Assembly (NCBI GenBank): GCA_028289195.1
Contig: JANQQR010000001.1
Span: 1 to 64,000, forward strand
Direction: 5' to 3'
From: Phycisphaerales bacterium
Lineage (GTDB): Bacteria; Planctomycetota; Phycisphaerae; Phycisphaerales; UBA1924
DNA length: 64,000 nucleotides
The position numbers were made by a program, and so were the translations under genes. Every line of letters starts with the position of its first letter. The first letter of the stretch is position 1. The notes beneath the pieces were generated by a model, which made no database searches, was not told the DNA's origin, and saw only the letters and a program-made list of their open reading frames with translations. Positions 1 to 8,634 of this stretch are shown here, piece by piece.

Positions 1-1
1 T

Positions 2-1861
2 CGCGGCAGGACCGAAGTGGACGCTCGCAGCATCGGGATGACGGCGTCTCGCATCGACGAAGCCACGCGCCAGGCCGAGCGGGCGGTGACCCGCATCGCC
101 TCGCTGGCGACCGAAGCGGGAGCGCGGTCCGAGGCCGAAGGTGATTCGGCTCCGGCACGGGCGCGGGACGCGCAGATCGTGGCCGGCGATGTCGTCGCTG
201 AGGGGCTCGCCAATCGCGTCCGGGCACGGAACGAGGCGCAGAACTTCGTCGACTGGATCGGCCGGACGTCCTCATGGGAGCGTATCGCCGAACGGGTGCG
301 CACCGAGTCCGGGACCGAGGAGTTCCGCGAGGCCGATGAGTTCTCGCTCTCGCGCGTGCCGCTCTCGGTGCTCGGCGCGGAGATCGAATCCGGCGAGTCG
401 CGGGCGATCCGGGACTTCCACCCCTTCCTTGCCGCGAGCCTGTTCGAGGACTGGTCGCTGGTTCGATCGGCTCTCGGGTCTTCCGGGCTCGGTGAGGTCG
501 GCGGCCTGGATCGCGCGATGGAGCTCTACGCTGAGGAGTGCGTCGGATACTGGACGGGGGGCGTGGTGCGCGACCTGGAGATCGCGCTGGCCCGCCCGGA
601 CGCGTCCGGCGACGACCGGTGGAGCGGGTTCATGCAGCTCCTGGTCAGCCTCGACGAGCACGACATCACCGAGGACGGCCTCGGGGAGTTCATCGAAGAC
701 GCCGACGAAGCGCTGCAGAGGATGAGCAACTCGATCTGGGACGGCGCCACCGACGCCCGGGACGACCTGCGCAGCGGGCTCGCGGATCTCCGCGACGCCC
801 GGGACTCCCTCGATGCCGAGGGGGCCCGCAATGTGCGCGAGCAGATCCTCCGCAACTGGCGCCGATTCAGTCGCGCCAGCGTGAACGACGCCGCGCGCGA
901 TCTGCTGCGCGATCTGGAAGGGCGCAATCCGCCGCAGTACTTCGAGCGCGGCAGCCCGAGCACGAGCCTGCGGGATCTCGTTGACCGGTACTGGTACGAC
1001 CTCGGTCTGGGCGCGCTGCGGATCCTCGCCGAAGAGGCCAGCCAGGGCGCCAAGGACCAGTGGGCAGAGCTGTTCCGACAGGATCTGGCCAGGTTCCCGC
1101 TCGGCCCGTACCGCGACGGCGGTGTGGCCTTGACGACCGATGAACTTGTGACAGCCGCGCCGATGGTGCGAGCGGCGTTCCGCGGCGAGCTGCTTCAGCG
1201 CCGCGACCGTGACGAGGCCGCGCAGCGCGAGCGACTGCAGGGGTTCCCCGAGGAGCACCAGCGCCAGCTCAACCTGCTTCTCAGGCCGCTGGCCGAAGAG
1301 GATCAGCAGCTGGCGGAGCAGATGTATCGCATCGTCGAGTACCTGGTGCCGATCGGCGTGCAGCGCGTTGAAGGCGAGGCGGAGCTGGCGTTCGTGCGTC
1401 CCGAGGACGCTCCGATGGACGCCCTGAACTCGTCGAACCAGTGGATCTTCCTCGAGGCGGTCACAGCGGGCGGCCGCCCCGACTGCCAGCGGGTCCGCGG
1501 CAACAGCGTGATCCGATTCCGGCGACAACAGTCGGTGGGGAACCTGGAGCTCCGCTTCAAGGAGACGAGTTGCGACGAGGCTGCCGACAGCGGCGTGCGT
1601 ATCCGCCGGCGGAGCGTGCGGGGCGACGGGCTGGGGCTTCCCGTCTTCGAGAGCGGCTGGGGTGTGTTCGAGCTGCTCGCAGAGGCGAGCGAGGCCGAAC
1701 TCGGCCCGTGCATGCCCGATGGCGATGGGGATGCCTGCTGGCGGGTGCGCTTGAACGTCAGCAAGCCGGGCCTCGACAACCGGTATGTGATGTGGATGCA
1801 GATCCGCCCGATCGACGGGAACCTCCCGGAGGGCGTGGTCCGCATGTGGCGCGACGAGTAG
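2..1861 (+). CDS. tssM: Type VI secretion protein TssM (IcmF), C-terminal part
   Basis: This is the 3' part of a gene entering from the left edge. The frame is open from base 2 and no stop separates the edge from the GTG at 17, so that GTG is probably internal. The 619 visible residues are soluble, acidic and largely alpha-helical, and end in a beta-rich region of about 130 residues with cysteines. That layout fits the periplasmic C-terminal half of TssM, which with TssL and TssJ forms the T6SS membrane complex. The N-terminal membrane segments and NTPase domain would lie outside the window. Support comes from tagF directly downstream, a common tssM neighbour, and the facing T6SS operon. No diagnostic motif is present in this half, so the assignment leans on context. 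Confidence 0.7.
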   Translation, partial: RGRTEVDARSIGMTASRIDEATRQAERAVTRIASLATEAGARSEAEGDSAPARARDAQIVAGDVVAEGLANRVRARNEAQNFVDWIGRTSSWERIAERVRTESGTEEFREADEFSLSRVPLSVLGAEIESGESRAIRDFHPFLAASLFEDWSLVRSALGSSGLGEVGGLDRAMELYAEECVGYWTGGVVRDLEIALARPDASGDDRWSGFMQLLVSLDEHDITEDGLGEFIEDADEALQRMSNSIWDGATDARDDLRSGLADLRDARDSLDAEGARNVREQILRNWRRFSRASVNDAARDLLRDLEGRNPPQYFERGSPSTSLRDLVDRYWYDLGLGALRILAEEASQGAKDQWAELFRQDLARFPLGPYRDGGVALTTDELVTAAPMVRAAFRGELLQRRDRDEAAQRERLQGFPEEHQRQLNLLLRPLAEEDQQLAEQMYRIVEYLVPIGVQRVEGEAELAFVRPEDAPMDALNSSNQWIFLEAVTAGGRPDCQRVRGNSVIRFRRQQSVGNLELRFKETSCDEAADSGVRIRRRSVRGDGLGLPVFESGWGVFELLAEASEAELGPCMPDGDGDACWRVRLNVSKPGLDNRYVMWMQIRPIDGNLPEGVVRMWRDE

Positions 1862-1912
1862 AGCGCGGCGCCGGCGGACCTCTGCACGGTGGTCCGCCCG
1901 CAGATTCGGAAC

Positions 1913-1928
1913 AAGGAGTCAGGCGATA
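1913..1928 (+). promoter_or_regulatory. Strong ribosome binding site facing an ATA codon (possible tagF start)
   Basis: AAGGAG at 1913-1918 is followed after seven bases by ATA at 1926, in frame with tagF. No ATG, GTG or TTG lies within normal Shine-Dalgarno distance; a CTG at 1932 is the only other candidate. The GTG at 1977 has no purine-rich box before it. Confidence 0.5.
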
Positions 1929-1976
1929 GCACTGGCGAAGAAAATCTTTGATCGTCTCTCGGGGGCGTCCGCCGGT

Positions 1977-2918
1977 GTGCCCAGTGCGCGGCTCCTGGTG
2001 TTCGGGAAGCACCCCGGCTGGCACGACCACATGCCGGACCTCGGTCACCTGAACGAGCACCTGATCGCGTTCAAGGACCAGCTCTACACCGAGGGGCTGA
2101 ACAAGAACATCAACTCGGGGCGGTGGCACAGCGAGACCGACGACGAACTCATCGCGTTCGATCACGCGTTCGTCACCCAGATCGGTGAGGACCGCGCGAT
2201 CGTCGGCCGTCTCTGGGCGTCGCAAGACGGCACGACTTCGGGGCGTTCGCACTACCCGATGATCGCGGTGGTGGAGATGGACGGCCCGCATCTGATGGAC
2301 GTCCTCCTGCCGTTCCTCTCGCAGCTCGAATCGCTTAAGACCCGGTGCGAGGAGACGACGTCGGGCGACACGGTCGTCGCGATCGCACGCGAGACGCAGG
2401 CCTCGGTGGATGCAATCGCCAAAGAGGCGAAGAAGCAGCGCAAGCGGACCCCGGTGATCGGCTCGCTCGGGAAGATCGCGGGCCGGGCGGAACTGCCGGG
2501 CGGATCCAAGCTCTCCCAACCGGAGATGGAGCGCCTGCTGTGGCACATCGAGCGGGAGTTGCCCGAATACCGCAAACGCAGGAAAGCGGACTCGATGCTC
2601 ATCAAGCGCCAGCGGGAGTTGCGGCCGCATCACCTGCGCGTGCCGCGGTGTGCTGTCACGGGCACCGATGGCCTGAATCTCTGGCTGGGCGCGGTGCGCG
2701 AGTTCTTCGTGAAGGACGTCCCGGTGTGGATCGTGAGCCCGATGAAGCACCCGTGGGTGGACCTGATCTTCGGACGAGCAGAGACCGACGAATTGGCGTG
2801 TTTCCGCCTCGGCCTCAAGCGGTTCCCGCTGACGACGGAGATCCCGTACACGATCGATCCGACGTTCCGGTCGCAGGTCAACGAATGGCTGGCCGACTCG
2901 ATGCCGCCGATCGGCTGA
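1977..2918 (+). CDS. tagF: T6SS-associated protein TagF (ImpM family)
   Basis: TagF proteins are post-translational regulators that restrain T6SS assembly; in Pseudomonas TagF acts on the Fha scaffold. The N-terminus contains FGKHPGWHDH, matching the family's conserved G-K-x-P-x-x-x-D start, and a central GRSHYP resembles the GRS-x-P motif of TagF. The protein is 313 residues from the GTG at 1977, longer than the compact gamma-proteobacterial TagF of about 200-230 residues. That GTG has no Shine-Dalgarno. The frame is open further upstream, and AAGGAG at 1913-1918 lies seven bases before an in-frame ATA at 1926, which would add MALAKKIFDRLSGASAG; the true start may be there. The gene follows tssM by about 60-115 bases and runs tail-to-tail into the DUF4150 gene. 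Confidence 0.85.
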   Translation: MPSARLLVFGKHPGWHDHMPDLGHLNEHLIAFKDQLYTEGLNKNINSGRWHSETDDELIAFDHAFVTQIGEDRAIVGRLWASQDGTTSGRSHYPMIAVVEMDGPHLMDVLLPFLSQLESLKTRCEETTSGDTVVAIARETQASVDAIAKEAKKQRKRTPVIGSLGKIAGRAELPGGSKLSQPEMERLLWHIERELPEYRKRRKADSMLIKRQRELRPHHLRVPRCAVTGTDGLNLWLGAVREFFVKDVPVWIVSPMKHPWVDLIFGRAETDELACFRLGLKRFPLTTEIPYTIDPTFRSQVNEWLADSMPPIG

Positions 2919-2930
2919 GCGTCATCGCTC

Positions 2931-3338
2931 TCAGGGCATCACTTTGACTTTGGCCTGACTCGGCGCGATCTGCTGGCCGGGTGGCAGGTTGGCGTTGGCC
3001 CCGTTGTGGGCGCTCATCGCCGTGAGGTGGATCACCGGCTGGCCCTCGACCTTCACTTTCGAGCTGCCCTTCTTGTAGATCACCTTGTCCATGTTGGTGC
3101 TCGAAACCACGCCCTTGAGGGTGCCGGCTTCGTCGCCCATGGACTTGGGAACCTCGGACTTGAGCGTGACGGTTTCCTTGTTGGTGATCTTGACCTTCTT
3201 GGAGGTCTTGGACGCCTGCATGACCTGGCAGGTGTTGGGGAACGGGGTCGGGATCGGGGGCGCCGGGGGCGCAGGGACCTTGCACACATCGGGGAACCCG
3301 AAACAACTGCCGCCTGCTTTGCATGATGCGGGCATCAT
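2931..3338 (-). CDS. PAAR-like tip protein, DUF4150 family
   Basis: A 135-residue protein with the N-terminal arrangement of DUF4150 PAAR-like proteins: PASCKAGGSCFGFPDVCK followed by a proline-rich stretch and PFPNTCQ. The repeated Cys positions and the later GDEAGTLKGVVSS segment match the beta-rich cone that sharpens the VgrG spike. It is the last gene of the minus-strand T6SS operon, 26 bases after the DUF6484-like gene. It carries no C-terminal toxin extension, so it probably acts as a tip or adaptor. Two adjacent ATGs (3338 and 3335) are possible starts; the nearest Shine-Dalgarno-like GGAG is rather far away, so the start is uncertain by a residue or more. Confidence 0.85.
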   Translation of the reverse strand: MMPASCKAGGSCFGFPDVCKVPAPPAPPIPTPFPNTCQVMQASKTSKKVKITNKETVTLKSEVPKSMGDEAGTLKGVVSSTNMDKVIYKKGSSKVKVEGQPVIHLTAMSAHNGANANLPPGQQIAPSQAKVKVMP

Positions 3339-3364
3339 GGTGCTGGTCTCGCTCTCCTCGGGCC

Positions 3365-4243
3365 CTAGCCCAGGTGGATCTCGCTCCCGTCGATCCGCAC
3401 TTCCTTCTTGGTGCGGACGTCCGCCCTTTCCGAGCGTATCCGAAGCATGGTCCGGGCGTGCAGCGCCATCCGGCCAACGCTGACGCGGGCCGCGCCGGTG
3501 ACCGTCTGGATCAGAGTCCCGACGGTCGAACGAGCGGTGCCGGCGCTGATCTCGACGCGTTCGCTGGTGAGGCTGGCGTCGGTCATCGTCGCGTCCGCCC
3601 TGTCGCCGTCGAGAGTCAGCGTTCCGATCCGGAACGTGCTGCGGTCGGTTTGCAGCGAGGATCGCGACGCCCGGAGGCTCGCCTCGCTCGGCGACAAGCG
3701 GATCTCGGAACTCCCCGCGTCGGCCGATCCCGATGAAACGACAACGCCCGTCCTGGCGCGCATGGCGATGACCGAGGCGTCCATCGCCAGAACCCCCCGC
3801 GCCGAGAGGCTGGTCAGACCGTCTCCCGGCTCGAGTTCGATGGCGCCGGCGCAGGAACTCAGGCGCGTGACACCCGAGCGGGGGTCGTGCTCGGCGATGA
3901 GGGACCCGTCGGGCGCGCGGACCACAAGGGTCTCGCTTCCGTCCCGCTGCTCGACCCCCGCGATGGATCCGTCGCTCGCGGTGACCGCGCGGGCATCTCC
4001 CGCAGAAGCGAGCCGATCGATGACAAAGGCGCGCCCGGCGCTATCGCAGAGCACCAGGACCTCATCTCCGGGTTCCAGCGGCAGCGTGCGTGCCAGCGGC
4101 GTCGCCCAGACAGCCTGGCGCTGCCCGGCGCGATCGATCGCGATCGCGAGGGTCTCGCCGTCGGGCGCGTGGAATTCGACCGTTCCGGGGCCGGTCCACT
4201 GGGCCGGTCCTGTTTGGAGGACGCCTTCAAGATTCTTGTGCAT
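3365..4243 (-). CDS. T6SS-associated protein, DUF6484-like N-terminus
   Basis: A 292-residue protein begun at the ATG at 4243, which follows AAAGGA at good spacing; an upstream in-frame start at 4294 lies inside the preceding gene and has no such box. The N-terminal 70 residues (EGVLQTG, then EPGDEVLVLCD and FVIDRL) form a small beta-rich domain like DUF6484, seen beside DUF2169, DUF4150 and VgrG genes. The rest is a repetitive beta-strand region rich in Ser, Thr and Ala, resembling the VgrG tail or DUF3540-type spike-associated proteins. It overlaps the pentapeptide gene by 17 bases, implying translational coupling. The role, perhaps spike extension or cargo loading, is inferred from context. 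The family name is moderately certain. Confidence 0.7.
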   Translation of the reverse strand: MHKNLEGVLQTGPAQWTGPGTVEFHAPDGETLAIAIDRAGQRQAVWATPLARTLPLEPGDEVLVLCDSAGRAFVIDRLASAGDARAVTASDGSIAGVEQRDGSETLVVRAPDGSLIAEHDPRSGVTRLSSCAGAIELEPGDGLTSLSARGVLAMDASVIAMRARTGVVVSSGSADAGSSEIRLSPSEASLRASRSSLQTDRSTFRIGTLTLDGDRADATMTDASLTSERVEISAGTARSTVGTLIQTVTGAARVSVGRMALHARTMLRIRSERADVRTKKEVRIDGSEIHLG

Positions 4244-6272
4244 CGTTCGGTCCTTTCCCGCGGGCGTCCTTGCCGGGCGGCGGTGGAGGCGCATACTGCT
4301 CGGCCTGCGCGAGGGCCTTGTCGGTCGTGTTGAGTTTGCGGCGCTTGGCTCCGCCCCATGAGACCCCCTGGTCGTTCATGCAGTGGACGGTCGCTCTGGT
4401 CAGATCCGAGCCCCCGAAGTCGGCGTTGCGTGCGTCGGTGTGCGAGAAGTCCGCGTAGACCAGGGAGGCGGACCGCATCGCGGCACCAGGCGCCTTCGTC
4501 CGCACGAATTCGGCGCGCTCGGCGCGAGCGCCGCTGAGATCGGCGCGTGTGAGGTCTGCGTCATTGAACCTGGCCATGCGGAGGTCCGCGCCGCGCAGGT
4601 CGACACCGGGCATCTCGGCCTCGGAGAAATCGCAGGCGAAGCAGTTCGAGGCGCCGAGCTTGGTGCGGGCCATCTTCGCTCCACCGAATGCCACCTGCTT
4701 GCAGTTGGCATTGGTCAGGTCGGTCTCGGACAGGTCGGCCCCGGTGAGGTCGCTGTCGGTCAGGTCGCACCCCGGGAGGGCGAGCGAGCCGAGATTCGAG
4801 CCGGTCATCGCGCAGCACAGGAACGCCGCGGGAGCCGCTCGGATCTGGCGGAGGTCCTGCCCGACGAGGTTGCAGCGCTCCAGACGCGCCCCGCCGGGAT
4901 CGGCCAGCGCGAGTTGGGCGTCGGCGAAGTTACAGGCGATGAGCGAAGCATCCTGCGCCCTGGCGTTCATGAGATCGGCGCGATCGAGCGAGACCTCCTC
5001 GAGCCTGGCGTTGGAAAGGTTCGCTCCGGCGAGCTTGCTCTCAGAGAAATCAGCGCCGGTGAGCGACGCGCCCTCGAGGCGCATGCCGGTGCAGTCGCAG
5101 GCCGTGAACGTCGGCGCGTCGATCTGCAATCCCGTCAGGTCGGCCCGAGGCAGGACGCAGCGATCGAAGCATGCGCCCGAGAGCGTCGCCCCAGCGAACC
5201 CCGCATCGGGGAGCTCGCATTCCGTCAGTTCGGACTCGGTGAGATCGGCACCCTGGAACTTGGCGTTGGCGATCCGGGATCGGTCGAGCCTCGCCCCGGT
5301 CAGCGTCGCGCCGCCAAAGTCGGCGCCCGACATCGAGCAGCTCTCGAAGCGGGCGCTCCCGAGATCGGCGTCGCGGAGCACAACACCGTCGAGATCGCAT
5401 TCGCGGAAGGTCGATGCTCCGAACGGGTAGCCCGACAGATCGAGGCTCTTGAACGAGCAGCGGTCGAACGTGCAGGTCACGAGGCGCTCGGGCATGACCT
5501 CGAGTTCGTCGAACGGCATATCTTCGAGGGTGCACGCCTCGAACGTGCTGCCCTCGAGCACCGCGCCGATGAGCGGCGAGCCCTCGAAGAAGCTCTGCAC
5601 GACGCTCGCGCCGGCGAGCGACGCCCCGGAGAGCGAGCAGTTCTTGAAGTGGGCGCCCTCGATCGGCGAGCCGTCGAACAGGGCGTCGCCCAGTTCGCAC
5701 TCCTCGAACTCGGTCTTGTGCAGGTCCGTGTCGGTGAACTTCGCGTGGCGGAACGAGATCCCGTGGAACCGGCTGCCTCCCAGATCGGCGCCGGTCAGGT
5801 CGGCGCCGTCCCAGATCGACTCTCCCGGCTCGAAGACCTCCGCTGGGGCCTCTGCGTCCATGTCGATCACGGTGCCGGCCGGGGGGATGACGAACTTCTC
5901 GGTCACGAAGGCATTGGCGTTGTCGAACGTCGCGCGGAGAAGGTGCGCGTCGGTCAGGCGACAGTTGACCAGCACCCCGGACGTAAACGTCGCGCGCTCG
6001 AGCACGGCGCGCGACATGTCGCACGAATCGAACACCGAGTGGACGAGCCGGGCGTTGGCCGCGCGCAGGCCGATCAGCGTAACGTTCTTGAAGAAGATCC
6101 CGGTGAGGTCGCGCCCGCTCAGGTCGAGCCCCGAGAGGTCTTCGTCCTCGACGATCGAGCCCTCGAGCGGTTCGCCGGCGCGCAAGCGGCGCTGGAACTC
6201 CTCGCCGGAGATCTTGCCGACGCCCTCGGTGGGGGGCTCGGGAGGCGTGCTTGTCTTGCGTTCATCCGCCAC
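4227..6272 (-). CDS. Large pentapeptide-repeat protein of the T6SS cargo module
   Basis: A 681-residue protein that is pentapeptide repeat (A(D/N)Lxx) almost from end to end. After about 45 residues (including a GKISGEEFQRRLRAGEPL segment) the repeats run to about residue 640, with short non-repeat interruptions near residues 130-160 and 255-275. The predicted fold is a right-handed quadrilateral beta-helix. The tail is charged and proline-rich (YAPPPPPGKDARGKG). It overlaps the upstream DUF2169-pentapeptide gene by 11 bases and the downstream gene by 17. Pentapeptide proteins such as Qnr and MfpA mimic DNA and bind gyrase, but nothing here shows that activity. An adaptor, structural spike part, effector or immunity role are all possible. 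No catalytic motif is visible. Confidence 0.9.
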   Translation of the reverse strand: MADERKTSTPPEPPTEGVGKISGEEFQRRLRAGEPLEGSIVEDEDLSGLDLSGRDLTGIFFKNVTLIGLRAANARLVHSVFDSCDMSRAVLERATFTSGVLVNCRLTDAHLLRATFDNANAFVTEKFVIPPAGTVIDMDAEAPAEVFEPGESIWDGADLTGADLGGSRFHGISFRHAKFTDTDLHKTEFEECELGDALFDGSPIEGAHFKNCSLSGASLAGASVVQSFFEGSPLIGAVLEGSTFEACTLEDMPFDELEVMPERLVTCTFDRCSFKSLDLSGYPFGASTFRECDLDGVVLRDADLGSARFESCSMSGADFGGATLTGARLDRSRIANAKFQGADLTESELTECELPDAGFAGATLSGACFDRCVLPRADLTGLQIDAPTFTACDCTGMRLEGASLTGADFSESKLAGANLSNARLEEVSLDRADLMNARAQDASLIACNFADAQLALADPGGARLERCNLVGQDLRQIRAAPAAFLCCAMTGSNLGSLALPGCDLTDSDLTGADLSETDLTNANCKQVAFGGAKMARTKLGASNCFACDFSEAEMPGVDLRGADLRMARFNDADLTRADLSGARAERAEFVRTKAPGAAMRSASLVYADFSHTDARNADFGGSDLTRATVHCMNDQGVSWGGAKRRKLNTTDKALAQAEQYAPPPPPGKDARGKGPNDAQES

Positions 6273-8610
6273 GCTGGGGCAGCCTCCTCCCTGCGAGCTT
6301 GGTCATGTCGAGATTCGCGAGGTGCCCGTACACCTCATCGAGCTTGGCATCGAGAAACTCGGCGCCGTACAGGTTGGCGCCGCTGAGGTCCGCGCGGGTG
6401 AGATCCGCTTTCTCCAGCTTGCACTCGAGCGCGTCGGCGCGGACAAGGAGCGCCTCGGTCAGGTTTGCCTTGAGGAATCGCGCCCAGCGCAGCCGGCTCG
6501 CGGTCAGGTCCGTGCCGGCCAGCGAGCACTTCTCGAAGTTGGCGTCGGTGAAGTTCGCGAAGCTGATGTTGGCCCCATCGAACACGGCGCCGGACCAGAC
6601 GGATTCCGGCGCCGTCGATTCGCGGAGGATCGCGCCCTTGAAGTTCCCGTCGCCGGCGGCGCGGACGTTCGTGAGGTTCGCACGCTCGAAGGTCGCGCTC
6701 TCGGCGTTCACGTTCTCGAGATTCGCGTACTCCAGCGACGCCTCGGTGAAGTCCGCCTCCCGCAAGTCGGCCCCGGTGAACTGGGCGTAGGCGAGATCGC
6801 ACCCGACGAAGGTCGCGCCGTCGAGGCTGGCGCCGATGAACGAGGCGTCCTCGCCCGTGGCGCCGTCGAGCACCGCGCCGCTCATGCTCGCCGCATCGAA
6901 TTGCGTGTCCCCGATCGAGGCGCCCGAGAGCACGCAGGCGTCGAACGTCGCGCTGGTGAAGTCCGCCTCGGAGAGGTTGGCGCCGGCGAGGTCGGCTCCG
7001 GTGAGATCAGCGCTCGACGCGACGGCGGCCGTGAGGTTCGCATTTGTCAGCGTCGTTTTGTGCATCGCGCAGCCGCTCAGGATGCACTTGGACAGGTCGG
7101 CGCCCGAGAGGTCAAGCCCGGAGAGATCGAACTCGCGCAGGTCTTCGCCGCTCAGGGATTCGCCGGCGCGCGCGCGGTCCTCGATGTCCTGCGCCGTCGG
7201 TTCGGGCTCCTCTGGCTGCTCGGCGTTCTTTGCTTCTTCCGCTTCGAGCTGCTCGAAATAGTCTTCGGGATACCCGGCGCGGGCCAGCTGCTCGCGCTGG
7301 GCCTTCTTGATGATCTCCTCGCCCTGTTTCTGTTCCTCTTCGGTGGGCTCTGGGAGATTGTCGGGATCGAGCCCGGCGGCGATGACCGACTCGCGGAGCT
7401 TCTGGTTCTGCTCCTCGGCCCAGGCTTCCGCTTCGAGCTCGTCCTGGCTCGGGCCTTCTCCCATTTCGTCTTCTGGAGCGGCGGGCGGGGCCGCGGCGCC
7501 CGGCTTGGCCTCGTCCTCGTCGTCCGCCCAGTAGGCCCGCTCGGCGGCGTCGAAGATGGCGCGGCACTCGGCCAGGCTCTTCGACTCGTTCAGCGGCTCG
7601 GCGAACGCCATGATGTGCGAGATCTCGTCGAAGTACTCGTCGAGGATCGACGTGAGCCCGCGCCACACGAGAGTGAGGTGCGCCGCATCGGTGTCGATGT
7701 GCACGGTGTCCAGGTTGAGCGTCGCTTCACGCAGCCCCTGGCCGTTCTGCTTGCCGGTATCGCGGAGGAAGATCCGCATCCGCTTTCCGGGCAGAGAGAC
7801 CGAGACCTTCGGTGCCGCGGGGTGAAGGTTCTCCAGCGTCAGCGTCTCGTCTCCACGGAAGTAGCCCTGCGGGAGTTGGAGCGCGAGCGGCGCGGCGTTG
7901 AAGAACGTCGGATCCATGTCCTCGGCCATTGCCGGCCAGCGGGTCTTGACGTAGTCGCGCCGGTAGGTCCCGAGCTTGCCCGCGCGCGGCGGCCAGTCGG
8001 CCGGCACGGGCGCCATGCACGCAGGCTCGTGCTTGCCGCCGGGTCCCTTGATTCGGTCTTCAGGGAGTTCGAGGTTTGGCACCGGTATGACGCTGCCGAG
8101 GTCGGGATGATCGATCGGAGTGGTTCCCTTGCCGACCGGGTTGGGCTTGAACCCCTTGCCTCCGAAGGCGTTCTGCCACTTCAGCGGCATGGCCGCGAAG
8201 GGCTCGGGATCGGTGATCTGGCGGCTGAACGCCCCGCTCTTCCAGTAGCGGTCGCCGGTGACGATGATCGACCTCGAGAGGCTCCCCAGCGTGAACTTGG
8301 CGTAGGTCGCGGGCGTGGCACCGCCGCCCTCGGCGTAGCACGACCCGACGAGCATCACCTCGGCGCGGGGCTTGGCCAGCGCGAAATCGCTTGGGTAGCG
8401 CGGCGGCGGCGGGAGCGCCGGGTCATCCGGCTCCTCGCCTTCGTAGATGACATCGCCGGTGCACGGCGGCTGCTCGTCGAGCGGCGTGAGCGATCCGTCG
8501 GCGCCGATCGCGAGTGTCTGCTTGACGAGGAGCGTGAGCGAGTACCCGGGGAACCCGATACGTCCGGCCTGCCAGCCAATCTCGATGTCGGGTGCCTTGA
8601 AGATGAGCAT
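6262..8610 (-). CDS. DUF2169 - pentapeptide-repeat fusion protein (T6SS accessory)
   Basis: A 782-residue two-part protein. Residues 1 to about 310 match the DUF2169 family: the opening FKAPDIEIGWQAGRIGFPG, the KPRAEVMLVGSCYA motif, and the WQNAFGGKGFKPNP motif near residue 150. A Glu/Ala-rich linker spans roughly residues 380-480 and the C-terminal 300 residues are pentapeptide repeats. DUF2169 proteins are T6SS accessory proteins typically encoded beside vgrG and PAAR/DUF4150 genes and are thought to help mount effectors on the spike. Here the gene starts 24 bases after vgrG. Its repeat region is related in style to the next gene's, so the pair may have arisen by duplication and may pack against each other. 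No enzymatic motif is seen. Confidence 0.9.
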   Translation of the reverse strand: MLIFKAPDIEIGWQAGRIGFPGYSLTLLVKQTLAIGADGSLTPLDEQPPCTGDVIYEGEEPDDPALPPPPRYPSDFALAKPRAEVMLVGSCYAEGGGATPATYAKFTLGSLSRSIIVTGDRYWKSGAFSRQITDPEPFAAMPLKWQNAFGGKGFKPNPVGKGTTPIDHPDLGSVIPVPNLELPEDRIKGPGGKHEPACMAPVPADWPPRAGKLGTYRRDYVKTRWPAMAEDMDPTFFNAAPLALQLPQGYFRGDETLTLENLHPAAPKVSVSLPGKRMRIFLRDTGKQNGQGLREATLNLDTVHIDTDAAHLTLVWRGLTSILDEYFDEISHIMAFAEPLNESKSLAECRAIFDAAERAYWADDEDEAKPGAAAPPAAPEDEMGEGPSQDELEAEAWAEEQNQKLRESVIAAGLDPDNLPEPTEEEQKQGEEIIKKAQREQLARAGYPEDYFEQLEAEEAKNAEQPEEPEPTAQDIEDRARAGESLSGEDLREFDLSGLDLSGADLSKCILSGCAMHKTTLTNANLTAAVASSADLTGADLAGANLSEADFTSATFDACVLSGASIGDTQFDAASMSGAVLDGATGEDASFIGASLDGATFVGCDLAYAQFTGADLREADFTEASLEYANLENVNAESATFERANLTNVRAAGDGNFKGAILRESTAPESVWSGAVFDGANISFANFTDANFEKCSLAGTDLTASRLRWARFLKANLTEALLVRADALECKLEKADLTRADLSGANLYGAEFLDAKLDEVYGHLANLDMTKLAGRRLPQRGG

Positions 8611-8634
8611 CGCTGGAGCCGGGGCCGGGTTGCG

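Noticed and set aside
2919..2945. Small inverted repeat GAGCG/CGCTC between tagF and the DUF4150 gene as a bidirectional terminator
   Set aside because: The stem is only five base pairs and has no T-tract on either side.
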